Origin: a virus
IMG/VR virus record: IMGVR_UViG_3300042294_002873
Span: 1-23,092 of that record
Length of the DNA stretch: 23,092 bases
Reading direction: 5' to 3' (one strand)
Both the position numbers and the translations under genes were made by a program. Below, in pieces: positions 11,153 to 19,468 of the stretch. Below the pieces are notes generated by a model, which was not told the origin of the DNA, did no database searches, and saw only the letters and a list, made by a program, of their open reading frames with translations. The first letter of the stretch is position 1. Every line of letters begins with the position of its first letter.

Positions 11153-12247
11153 CCCATCCCACACGCTGGCCACGTCCACCTCTCGGTCGTACACCGCATA
11201 GAACCGCGCCGTCGTCTGCGGGCTGGCGTGCCCCAGCATGTGCTGCACCACGCTGATCTTCCCGGTCGCGTTCAGCATATCGCTGCCGGCCTGTCGCCTC
11301 AGCTCGTAGGCCGCCGAGCGTCGATCGGGAATAAACTCGCGCACCCAAGCGTTGAACACCCGCTCCATAAACCTCTTGCGCATGTCCGGCGTGCGTCCGG
11401 CAACGATGTAGTCCACCGCCTCCAGCAGCTCCGGCACCATCCACGCCGGTAGCGACATCACCCGACCCCGCTTGTAGCCCGTCTTCAGCGTCAGCTCTTG
11501 GTCCGGCCGCTCGACGATCACGATCACATGACGGCCCTCCCGCTCCTCAATCCACCCACGGCGGCAGTGCGCACACTCCTTCGGCGTCATGCCGAGGTAG
11601 CGCGTGAGCAGATACCCGCGGCGGATATTGCCGCCGATAGCCTTGCTCGACGCCTCCATTTTCTTGAGGATCTCCGGTTCAAGGCGGATAAACGTCGAGA
11701 CCGAAGCCTTCATGCCGGTCGTGGCCGCGGCGAACTTGGCGATATTGTCCGGCAGATCAAAGCCCTCCCACTGCAGCGGATGGGCAAACACCGCCCGCGC
11801 GCCGGTCAGGTTACTGCGCACGCTGTAGGGGCTACCCTTGTAAGCAGCAACATATTTGCTGATCAGCCTCGGGGTGAGCACCGACAAGTGCAGCGCCCTG
11901 ATCGCCTCATCGCCCTTCTCCGGGTACACGCACCGCAAGACCCGCAGCAGGCAGTTGACATTGCCGTGCCGGCTGGCGATTTTGCTCACCCTTTCGTAAT
12001 GCTCAATCGCCGCTCCAATCGTCCCCGTCGTGTCGCGCCGCGCAAAAGCCCGCAAAGCTTCCAGCCCCTTGGCAGCCGTCGCGTCCATCACGACCTTCGC
12101 CTTGGCCTTCGCCGTGGCCACGTCCTCGGTGCCCAGGCTCATGCGCTGCCGCTGGCGCAGCTCCGGGTGGTAGAACTTGAGCTGCCATTTCGGCGAGGAG
12201 CCGTGCTTGTAAATGCGGCCGGTCAATCCCGAGGTTTTAATCACCAT
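11144..12247 (-). CDS. int: Tyrosine recombinase (phage integrase)
   Basis: A 367-residue integrase that would insert the phage at a tRNA gene. Residues 1-75 form an arm-binding domain (SGLTGRIYKHGSSPKWQLKF), 76-170 a core-binding domain and 190-367 the catalytic domain. Visible active-site residues are K255 or K259 (TLKTGYKRGRV), R317 (YELRRQAG), H340 (MLGHASPQTT) and Y350 (ARFYAVY), the last being at H+10 as in several phage integrases. Two canonical residues are altered: T221 (LGMTPKE) sits where Arg I is expected, and Y314 where His/Lys II is normal. I chose ATG 12247; the upstream frame starts with TTG at 12268. Upstream lies the attP-like site. It is convergent with the cargo block and separated from the excisionase-like gene. 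Family certain; the altered residues deserve a check. Confidence 0.88.
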   Translation of the reverse strand: MVIKTSGLTGRIYKHGSSPKWQLKFYHPELRQRQRMSLGTEDVATAKAKAKVVMDATAAKGLEALRAFARRDTTGTIGAAIEHYERVSKIASRHGNVNCLLRVLRCVYPEKGDEAIRALHLSVLTPRLISKYVAAYKGSPYSVRSNLTGARAVFAHPLQWEGFDLPDNIAKFAAATTGMKASVSTFIRLEPEILKKMEASSKAIGGNIRRGYLLTRYLGMTPKECAHCRRGWIEEREGRHVIVIVERPDQELTLKTGYKRGRVMSLPAWMVPELLEAVDYIVAGRTPDMRKRFMERVFNAWVREFIPDRRSAAYELRRQAGSDMLNATGKISVVQHMLGHASPQTTARFYAVYDREVDVASVWDGLK

Positions 12248-12345
12248 GGCCACACTGTTATCTGCCAAACTTTTCGTGTCAAAAACTTTGGCAAAAGTTT
12301 GGCAGCAACTTTGGCAGAAAGTTTGGCAGCAAACTGCACTTTAGT

Positions 12346-12370
12346 GGACGGGATTGGACTTTACTGGACA
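12346..12370 (-). promoter_or_regulatory. TGTCC decamer cluster F
   Basis: Plus-strand GGACG at 12346, GGACT at 12356 and GGACA at 12366, exactly 10 bp apart (TGTCC-like on the minus strand). It lies between the left arm repeats and the tRNA core, about 100 bases upstream of the integrase start, so the same regulator as at 9491-9612 may act on integrase expression or the intasome. Confidence 0.55.
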
Positions 12371-12396
12371 CACTCCACAGAGGAATTTGATAGCAC

Positions 12397-12440
12397 GCAT
12401 CCGTAGCTCAATGGTAGAGCAGTTGACTCTTAACTAATTG
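12397..12440 (+). other. tRNA-Lys(CUU) 5' fragment: attachment core
   Basis: Matches the acceptor 5' strand, D-arm (GCTCAATGGTAGAGC) and anticodon arm through the loop (CTCTTAA, anticodon CTT at 12429-12431) of a bacterial tRNA-Lys. The 3' side of the anticodon stem reads CTAATTG in place of the expected TCAATTG, and no normal T-arm or acceptor 3' strand follows. It is therefore a fragment, not a functional gene. Homology appears to end at about 12433, which would mark one limit of the crossover core. Confidence 0.72.
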
Positions 12441-12499
12441 CCCGGCCCCTTATTTTAGAGGGTCTTCGAGGACTTTGGCTGATAGTTTGGCAGTAATTT

Positions 12500-12533
12500 G
12501 GCAAAAAGAAAGGGCCAGCCGTAGCTGACCCTT
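12500..12533 (-). terminator. Rho-independent terminator after the giant late gene
   Basis: On the minus strand AAGGGTCAGC-TACG-GCTGGCCCTT forms a ten-pair stem (12533-12510, one G-U) capped by a C(UACG)G tetraloop, one of the most stable RNA loops, followed by TTCTTTTT. It lies 34 bases past the stop of the 12567-18509 gene and directly beside the right attP arm, so it keeps late transcription out of attP and integrase. Its T-run touches the last TTTGGCA site. Confidence 0.85.
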
Positions 12534-12566
12534 AGTCTCCTTCCGGTCGTGCCGGATGAGCTGAAA

Positions 12567-15500
12567 CTACGCACCGCGCAGCATTTCAAGTATTTCAAGC
12601 GGCGGCGACTCCGCGGCCTGCCGAATCGGTGCTATTTGCTCTTGCGGTTCTGGGAGGACGAGTTCAGGGGCGTGACGTTTGTAGGCTTCGCGGAGGATCT
12701 CTGCGTACCTCCCACGAAAACGAACGATGTCCCGTATTTTTGAAGCGCCTCCTCGTTTGACAATCGCCGATAGGTAAGATTGTCCATCTTGGTTGCTTTT
12801 CCAGTCGTTTCCATAGCTTGTTACCCTAGCAGACGTGTCTTCAACGTCAATTTTTATTCCGTTTCTTCCCGCCCAATCGTTGAGCCTTTTGACGGCCTGA
12901 TCAGCCCTCTTTTCGGTCAACCCCTTGGGCTTAAAATCTTTGGTCGCGTCCGCAATCATGCCGGCGTCGCCGCCAGGGAGCTGCTCCATCGTATAGCCAG
13001 AAATCTCAGCATCATCGATGATCGATTGCATCTCCACGTCGGTAAATTTGCTGCCGTCAGCCTTCTTAAACATCAGCACCCGGCTGTCCTTGCCTCCAAC
13101 GCCCAGCACCGTGGACATTGTCATGGCTTGCTCGGATGAGTTGGCCAGCGCGAGACCCAAAATATCCGTTGCCTCAGCGCTGCCGAGCACCTCGATGACA
13201 GTCGTTGGCGATCGCATCTTGCCCCATACCCCAGTGCCGGAAGACACGCGCTGAACGCGCAGCGATCCGCCGATCATTTGCGCCAGCTCGCCGATAGCCT
13301 GCGGAATCACATCCATCGTAATCGCTCCAGCCGCCTCTGGGGACAGCAGATCAAACGATGGATAATTCGCCGGCAAGAGATTGCCAGACGAGAAATTGAC
13401 CTCCGCGTAAATACGCGAAGTGTTCTGCTGTAGCGCGCTTAACACGGTCGGCTCAGGCAATCCGTATTGCCGCAGCACGCGCATCCACCCGACCGCCTGC
13501 ACTTCCGCGGGCGTCCACTCGCCGCCGCGCCAGCCGATCTTGTTAAGGTGATCGGTCATTGCGTTGCCCCATTCCGAGATGCCCTCGTATTTCGGGCCGC
13601 CTGGGCTGCCGCGCATATCCACGCCAACATCGAATCCTTTACTGCCCTGCGGCATCACCCGAATGCGCTCCGGCACGATCACCGTCTTGTTACCCTGCTT
13701 GACCGCCTTGGTCTCCAGCACCTTCACGCGCGTTGGCTTGCCATCAATGAACAGGTCACCATCGTCGGAGCGCTGCTTCAGCCGCGTCAGCGTCTGCTGG
13801 TCAACGTGCCCGCTGTCGCGCCCCGTGTGAACGTCTGCCACAAATGGCCGCCCGCCCGCAGGCTGCTTCGCCATGTAAGTCCGATATTCGCGCAGGAATC
13901 CCGCATCGACAAAGTCCGTCAGCTTCGGCCCGAATCCGCCCTCCGGCACCCTGCCAAGCAGCACACCTTCGATTTTTCCGTCTGCCAATCCGCCCTTCTT
14001 GCCAGTGCCAATGCCGGCCAGCCGGTCCTCAACCTTGAAGACATTGCCCAGCGCGCCACCAGGGCTGACATTCTGCTGCGCCGCAAGCCAAGCCATCATC
14101 ATCTCGCCGGCGCGGTCTCCGAAAATCTCGGTAAAGTAACCCTTCAACTCGCGATACCATTGCCGGTAAGCCGCCGTCTCCGCGGGCGCCTGCCAAGCCT
14201 CCGTCTCTTCAATCCATCCGGCGAACGACTTCCCGCCGTCCTTTTTGATTGCGCCAATGTAAATCGGCCGCCCCTGGTTGTCGTGAAAGCGCACAAACTT
14301 ATTCTTCGCCACGCCAGTGCCCTCGCGCTTCGCCTGCTTGGCGCGAAGGTTCTCCATGCCATCGCCAACCGCTTTCTCAAGGAATTTTGCCGAGCGAAGC
14401 CCGACTGCATCAGCATCAACATCGACCACATCCGGCATCGCCTGCCCGCGGCGCCCTACATCACCTTGAGTCCCGCGGGAAGCTCCCCGCGGCGCTGCAT
14501 TCGCATCACCGTTGCCAGCCACAGGCGCATCTCCGGCGGGAAGGACTTCTGCACCTTCCAGCGCTGCATACGGGACGCGCTCACGGTAGCTTTGGAAGAA
14601 GGCTTCGGCGTCCTCGGGATGACGGTTCGCGTAGTCACGATAATTAGTATAAGACTCCTTGCGCTGCTTGGCAAGTGACCGGAAGTAAGCGTCAGCCTCT
14701 TGCAACTGGCGGGCGCTGTCGGCGCGCCAAGATGCATCCGGCACGCGCAGGGTGCTACCGTCCGGCTGGACAAAGTCCGGCATCCCCTGAGCCTCCCGCG
14801 GGATCTGCTGGGGCATGCGGTTGTTGTTGATCTTGTCGTAGTCGAAGAAGTAGCCGGTGCGCCCGCTCGGCTGGGCGTCGTTGAGGCGGTCGATGCGCCA
14901 GGTGCGGATGCTGCCCTTGGGATTTAGCTCGGCGTAGAGCGGGTTGGCGGCGCGCTGCACGGCGGTGCCGGTGCCGATGAGTCCGTTGAGCGTATCGCGC
15001 TTCTGCTGTCCGATGGTTGCCTCTCCGGGCAATCCGTTGCGGTGGTTGGCGAGGTAGGTCTTGAGGTCGGCCTCCACCTGCCGCATGTCGTTGTTGAAGA
15101 TGCCCAGCTCGCCGCGGTTGATCGCCTTCATGGCCGACGCGCGGAAGGCGTTAAGGTCAAGCGAGGCGGCGAGCAAATGGTTCTGCTTGGTCACCTGCCA
15201 ACCGAAAGGCACGGTCTCGCGCTGGATGGCACGCACAGCGCCCATGTTGGTGATGCGATAGCGTCCGCTGGAGCTGGTGCCGATGGCGTTGTAATCGATA
15301 TTCCAGCTCCCGCCCTCGGCGCGGCTGGCTTCCATGGCCCGGGCAAACTCGCGCACATGCTTGGGGAATTGCGTGAAGAGGTCAAACTGCGGCGGTAGCA
15401 CCGGCCCGCCGATGACTTCGCGGCCGTTGACCTTGCGCTTGCCAAACTCGGTCGAGTTCACCGGCACAAACTTGCGCGCATCGTACAGCGTCTTGATTTG

Positions 15501-18500
15501 CGCTGCGCGGTTGGCCTCAGCGGCGTTGATGATGCGCTGCGGCTTGAAGCTGTAGGTGCCGTCCGGCTTTTGGAAAAGGAAATCGTTCTCCAAGACGCCG
15601 CGTCCCTCGTCCCGTAATTTGACGTGCGTGCTGCGCGCCATGTCTTCCGGGCGGCTGCTGCGCGCCAGCTCCACGCCGCGGGGCGTTGCGCTGCCAGCCT
15701 CCTCGAGGCCGGTCAAAAATTGATCGTAGGCTCGGACGTATTCCTTCACCCGCTTCTGCATGATGCGGTCTTGGAAAAGCGGGTTGTCGCGGAAAAGCAC
15801 CGACGGATTGTCCAGCATCTTGCCGGTGCCGCGGTCAAGGCGCACGCCCATCATCTCCAGCACCCGCCCGCCAGTCGCCAGCATTGCCTCGGCGAGGCGA
15901 GGGAAGGCGGCATCGCGGCGGATCGCGCGGAAGTCAATGGCCGGCGCCTCGCTGGCAAAAGTCTCGGCGATGATCTCGTCCCGCGCCCAGTCGAGGGGGT
16001 CTTGGCCATTTTCAATGCTGCGCTGGGATAGCTCTTCGACACGCTGGTCGATGAGACGCTGTCGTGCCTGCTCAGAAACCGGCTGGCTCTTCATAATGTC
16101 CGCCAGCGTTGTCTTGCCTGTGGAGACGGCATCGATCTGGGCGTCGGTCAATTTGACCGGGGCGTCCTCAATCGCGCCGACCAGAATGTCCTTGTCCACC
16201 AACTGTGTTGCGTACTCTCTGCCGCGCGCAGCGACGCCTTCGGGCGCATATTGCTGGTTCACCAAATTGCGCAGATCGTTGCGCGGCTGACCGTCAAGAA
16301 TGTTGCTGGTCAAAATGGCGTGACCGATTTCGTGCGGGATAATTCGATTAGGCGACAAGTCCTGCGCCAGCCGCTGGTTGGACGACACGGTGTCGCCCGT
16401 TTTAACTAGCAGCCGAACTCCCTGCGGCACATGCGTCGAATCCACGGTCCCGTCTGCCGCGGTGATGTCGATCACGCTGCCACCGCGATCAGCGTCGGGG
16501 CGCACCACGACCGAGCCGTCCACCGGAGCTGTGTGGCCCATGTTGACGAAGATCCTCGCCAACCCATTGGCGTCCTTTTCAACGTAAAGACCCGCGGCCG
16601 TCTCGCCGCCGGCTGCGCGGAGGTCGGCGTTGGCCCGATAATCCTGACCACGCAGCGGGATAAATTTTACCTTGTCGCGCAACACGCCCTGCATGGCCGC
16701 CAACTGCGAGAGGCTGTCGTGCGAAAGCGACATGAGAGACGCTGCGTCACCGTTGCTCTCGGTCACATCGACCAGCATTCTGGCAATGTCGGCGTCCACC
16801 TCGGCCGGCCGCCTGCCGAAAGCCCTTGTCGCCGTCCCGGCAACAGTTCCCAGCAGAACAGCGCCGCCCACAATCTGCCCGCCTTGCTCGGCATCTGGAG
16901 CCGTTAAGGCAAACGGAGCCGCCGCAAGGCCAGACACCGCAGCAGAGCTAACAATGTCGTCCGTTAGCCGGAAGACTTGTGTTGCGCCCAGGTTGTCCGC
17001 CGTCCGCGACAGCCTGCGCAGCATCTGCGGGTTCTCGGGGCTTTTGGCCACACGCTGCAGCGTACTCTCAACAGACCCCGCGCCGGGCTGCATGTAGCGG
17101 GCGTAGCGCTGGGGGAACACGCCACTCTTGGCCATCGCCTCGGCCGTCTCGGCACCAGCCACGCCGACGCCTCCAGCACCCATTTCGCGCACGATGGCAT
17201 AACCGCCGCCCGCGGCCCCTCCGGTGCGCCGAAGAATCGCCCCGCCAAATTTCATGATGGGCAAGATCGAAAGAACACCTGTAGCCACGCCACCTATTGC
17301 CGCCGGCGCTCCTTGACCTTGCGCGCTTAAATAACCCGCGGTGGCAGTCAACGCTGTTGCGGCCGCCGTCTGCTGCCCAGCATTCATTCCGGTCAAATCC
17401 TGCACCTTGTCAGTGATACGCATGGAGCCGCGCTGCAAAGCGTCCGCCCCCGCATTGGCCACCCCTTCCGTCATCTTAAGAGGCACTCCGGTTATCGAAG
17501 ACAGGCGGCGCAGGACGCGCGCCTTGGCCAGCACACCAGCGCCAACCGGCAAAATGTTGTCCGGCGCCATGGCCAAAGATAAGCCAGTTGCCAAGGCACG
17601 CTGTGGCTGCATGACCTCGCCGGTGAACGGATTTGTGGCCCTTGCCTCGCTACTTTCTTGCGTTACCGGCGTCTGGCCGATGCGGTAATTTCCCACGCCC
17701 GCAATCTCGCGGTCAAAGTTCTTGCCGCGCCGATAATCTTCAAACGCCTGTTCGACATCAGCATTTTCTTCCAGCGGCGTTGGCGCCGTCTCGCCACGTT
17801 CTTTCGCCGCGGCAAACTCGCGGTTGATGATTTCAATGTCCTTGCGCAGGTCGCCGGAAAGTTTGCCCTCAGCCTGCAGCTTTTGGGTAATGGCGCCGCG
17901 CACCTGCTCCTGCCTCCGCACGTCTGTAGCATGGTCGCGCACCGTGTTGCCGATCCAGTCAACGAACTTGGCAAACTCCAAACCGGCCTTGCGCCCACCC
18001 TCCTTAAACGTGACAAAGTTCTGCGTAGCGAAGCGGTCTGGCCGGAAAAGATTGGAGGTAAAATTGTCCCGAAGCTCGCCGCCCATTTCCGCAGTAAGCG
18101 ACACCAGCCCTTGGCCCGCGGCAACCGCTCCATCCACAAAGCTGCCCACCGTGTTCTTTTGCTCCTGCCTCCGCGCATGCACCGGGGCAAACTCCTCAAA
18201 GGGCATCTCATAGGACGGATCATAATACAAAGCGTCCTCTTGCGCGTTCAGCTCTGCATCTGTCAGCGGCCTTGCTGGCGCTCGAAAGTCCGCTTGCGGT
18301 GGCTGCGGTTCAGGCTGCGGCATGGTCTTCTGGCCAAAGGACGTGGCCTGCATGACGCTGTCCGACGTGACGCGCTGGTCCATCTGCGCGTCCGTCATCG
18401 GGGCGGCCTCCGGCGGCTCGAGCACCCTAGCGGCAGTTCCGTAAAGGTTCTGTCGAGCCTCCATCTCGTCCATTGCGTCGAGCTGGGCGTCTGTAAAGCC

Positions 18501-18509
18501 TTTTGCCAT
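12567..18509 (-). CDS. Giant virion/ejection-type polyvalent protein with HEIGH zincin motif
   Basis: A 1980-residue protein, the last gene of the late block. Its N-terminus repeats a short TDAQ-type motif (residues 6-12, 39-45, 83-89 and again at 788). Residues 300-330, 375-460 and 520-565 are hydrophobic, Gly/Ala-rich segments fit to cross or line a membrane, as in podovirus ejection proteins. HEIGH at 726-730 in IIPHEIGHAI is a zincin metal-binding and catalytic helix; a possible third ligand is in DEIIAE near 844. Further on are charged domains I cannot name, including one around VADVHTGRDSG. Giant multi-domain proteins carried in the virion and injected with DNA ('polyvalent proteins') are known in phages and often include such peptidases. 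SD is weak and the gene starts three bases after the previous stop. The whole frame is intact. I am confident that it is a virion-type giant; the exact job of the peptidase is open. Confidence 0.72.
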   Translation of the reverse strand: MAKGFTDAQLDAMDEMEARQNLYGTAARVLEPPEAAPMTDAQMDQRVTSDSVMQATSFGQKTMPQPEPQPPQADFRAPARPLTDAELNAQEDALYYDPSYEMPFEEFAPVHARRQEQKNTVGSFVDGAVAAGQGLVSLTAEMGGELRDNFTSNLFRPDRFATQNFVTFKEGGRKAGLEFAKFVDWIGNTVRDHATDVRRQEQVRGAITQKLQAEGKLSGDLRKDIEIINREFAAAKERGETAPTPLEENADVEQAFEDYRRGKNFDREIAGVGNYRIGQTPVTQESSEARATNPFTGEVMQPQRALATGLSLAMAPDNILPVGAGVLAKARVLRRLSSITGVPLKMTEGVANAGADALQRGSMRITDKVQDLTGMNAGQQTAAATALTATAGYLSAQGQGAPAAIGGVATGVLSILPIMKFGGAILRRTGGAAGGGYAIVREMGAGGVGVAGAETAEAMAKSGVFPQRYARYMQPGAGSVESTLQRVAKSPENPQMLRRLSRTADNLGATQVFRLTDDIVSSAAVSGLAAAPFALTAPDAEQGGQIVGGAVLLGTVAGTATRAFGRRPAEVDADIARMLVDVTESNGDAASLMSLSHDSLSQLAAMQGVLRDKVKFIPLRGQDYRANADLRAAGGETAAGLYVEKDANGLARIFVNMGHTAPVDGSVVVRPDADRGGSVIDITAADGTVDSTHVPQGVRLLVKTGDTVSSNQRLAQDLSPNRIIPHEIGHAILTSNILDGQPRNDLRNLVNQQYAPEGVAARGREYATQLVDKDILVGAIEDAPVKLTDAQIDAVSTGKTTLADIMKSQPVSEQARQRLIDQRVEELSQRSIENGQDPLDWARDEIIAETFASEAPAIDFRAIRRDAAFPRLAEAMLATGGRVLEMMGVRLDRGTGKMLDNPSVLFRDNPLFQDRIMQKRVKEYVRAYDQFLTGLEEAGSATPRGVELARSSRPEDMARSTHVKLRDEGRGVLENDFLFQKPDGTYSFKPQRIINAAEANRAAQIKTLYDARKFVPVNSTEFGKRKVNGREVIGGPVLPPQFDLFTQFPKHVREFARAMEASRAEGGSWNIDYNAIGTSSSGRYRITNMGAVRAIQRETVPFGWQVTKQNHLLAASLDLNAFRASAMKAINRGELGIFNNDMRQVEADLKTYLANHRNGLPGEATIGQQKRDTLNGLIGTGTAVQRAANPLYAELNPKGSIRTWRIDRLNDAQPSGRTGYFFDYDKINNNRMPQQIPREAQGMPDFVQPDGSTLRVPDASWRADSARQLQEADAYFRSLAKQRKESYTNYRDYANRHPEDAEAFFQSYRERVPYAALEGAEVLPAGDAPVAGNGDANAAPRGASRGTQGDVGRRGQAMPDVVDVDADAVGLRSAKFLEKAVGDGMENLRAKQAKREGTGVAKNKFVRFHDNQGRPIYIGAIKKDGGKSFAGWIEETEAWQAPAETAAYRQWYRELKGYFTEIFGDRAGEMMMAWLAAQQNVSPGGALGNVFKVEDRLAGIGTGKKGGLADGKIEGVLLGRVPEGGFGPKLTDFVDAGFLREYRTYMAKQPAGGRPFVADVHTGRDSGHVDQQTLTRLKQRSDDGDLFIDGKPTRVKVLETKAVKQGNKTVIVPERIRVMPQGSKGFDVGVDMRGSPGGPKYEGISEWGNAMTDHLNKIGWRGGEWTPAEVQAVGWMRVLRQYGLPEPTVLSALQQNTSRIYAEVNFSSGNLLPANYPSFDLLSPEAAGAITMDVIPQAIGELAQMIGGSLRVQRVSSGTGVWGKMRSPTTVIEVLGSAEATDILGLALANSSEQAMTMSTVLGVGGKDSRVLMFKKADGSKFTDVEMQSIIDDAEISGYTMEQLPGGDAGMIADATKDFKPKGLTEKRADQAVKRLNDWAGRNGIKIDVEDTSARVTSYGNDWKSNQDGQSYLSAIVKRGGASKIRDIVRFRGRYAEILREAYKRHAPELVLPEPQEQIAPIRQAAESPPLEILEMLRGA

Positions 18510-18512
18510 TAG

Positions 18513-19463
18513 TTATTGGACGGGGTTCCAAAGTCCGTCGTCACCTTTTTCGTAGGTGATCCCGCCGGAAACACGTCGCGGCTTGGCCGGTGCGGCGGCC
18601 GAAACAGTGCCAGGTGAGGACGGCGCATTGTCCGAGGCGAGCCGTTTTTCTGCGTTGGTTAATACTTCCAAAACCTCTCCCATCGACTTACGGAATCCCT
18701 CCTCCGACTGAGAATTCTGCGCGCGTACGATAGCCTGCGTGGCTTTCTCGCCCTCCACGTCGGTGATCGGCCCGCCGCCCTTCAGTGATTGGAACGCCTG
18801 CAAAAATGCCCCGCCCTTGAGCTGGTCGAGCATTGCCATGAAGTCCGCTTCCTTGGTGCCAGAAAACGGCTGACTCTTTAGGCCAAAAAGAAAAGAAGCA
18901 TTTTTTGCGCCCACCGACCCAGAAAAGCCGGGATGCTCTAAGATGCCGCTCACCACGCCGCGCAAAATGCCGATTTGGTCCCGTGTGGCTTGCGCTTTTT
19001 CGTTGCGCTGAGCCTCTAGGGCTTGGTTGCGAGGATCGCTCGCCGCCTTATTCCGCTCATCCTGCATCTTGTAAAACTCCTGCGCCGTATCCGCCGCCCA
19101 CTTCGGGCTGACCTCCATGTTGTAGCTGCGGTCGTAGACGTGCTGCAGTGCCGGGTCGAGGGCGTCGTACATGGCGTTGAACTCCTCGTCCGAAGCCGCG
19201 TTGTTGAGCTGCTGGATGAAGCTAACGTCCATAAACGCGCCGGTCGGCTTGAGGTTAGGTTCGGCGCCGCGCACTTCGGTGGCGGTTGAAAGATCGTTGA
19301 CCACGTCTTCCGGCGCCGCCAACGAATCGTCAGACATGGCCGGACCGTAATTGGAATCAACATCGGCCAGCGAGTTGTTGATGCTCGTCTGGCTTGCCGA
19401 GTCGAGAGCCGGAAGATCTGGCTCAACCGGAGGCGGAAGCTGTCTGTTGCGGGGGGATGCCAT
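18513..19463 (-). CDS. Virion-associated hypothetical protein
   Basis: A 316-residue protein. The first 75 residues are acidic and disordered-looking, 80-140 are helical (QQLNNAASDEEFNAMYDALD), and the stretch around 180-275 has a recognisable phage motif: FSGTKEADFMAMLDQLKGGA, FLQAFQSLKGGGPITDVEGE, QSEEGFRKSMGEVLEVL. Proteins with 'ADF...LD.LK...FLQA...LKG.G.ITD.EG' sit near ejection or tail-hub genes in several phages. The C-terminus (ITYEKGDDGLWNPVQ) is a short beta end. It lies between two other virion-like genes. I infer a virion or ejection role, but I cannot name the family formally. Confidence 0.7.
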   Translation of the reverse strand: MASPRNRQLPPPVEPDLPALDSASQTSINNSLADVDSNYGPAMSDDSLAAPEDVVNDLSTATEVRGAEPNLKPTGAFMDVSFIQQLNNAASDEEFNAMYDALDPALQHVYDRSYNMEVSPKWAADTAQEFYKMQDERNKAASDPRNQALEAQRNEKAQATRDQIGILRGVVSGILEHPGFSGSVGAKNASFLFGLKSQPFSGTKEADFMAMLDQLKGGAFLQAFQSLKGGGPITDVEGEKATQAIVRAQNSQSEEGFRKSMGEVLEVLTNAEKRLASDNAPSSPGTVSAAAPAKPRRVSGGITYEKGDDGLWNPVQ

Positions 19464-19468
19464 AAGTT

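Larger units (their letters stand above)
12263..12503. other. attP-like site: TTTGGCA arm repeats on both sides of a tRNA-Lys fragment
   Basis: Left arm: inverted TGCCAAA at 12263-12269 and direct TTTGGCA at 12287, 12298, 12310 and 12322 (spacings 11-12 bp). Right arm: TTTGGCT at 12474 and TTTGGCA at 12486 and 12497 (12 and 11 bp). Between them is the tRNA-Lys-derived core (12397-12433 or so). Arm-type sites on both sides of a core beside an integrase gene are the structure of an intact attP. An intact attP with phage genes on both sides indicates an unintegrated genome. Confidence 0.75.

Noticed and set aside
11498-12406. 302-residue ORF on the plus strand
   Set aside because: Antisense to the integrase, which has clear catalytic motifs.
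12397-12478. Complete functional tRNA-Lys gene
   Set aside because: The 3' anticodon stem is mismatched, the only T-arm-like hairpin (GGGTC...GACTT) is irregular, and no acceptor 3' strand or CCA follows. Better explained as an attachment fragment.
13467-14678. 403-residue ORF on the plus strand
   Set aside because: Antisense to the continuous 1980-residue frame; histidine/arginine/leucine-heavy composition and no domain.
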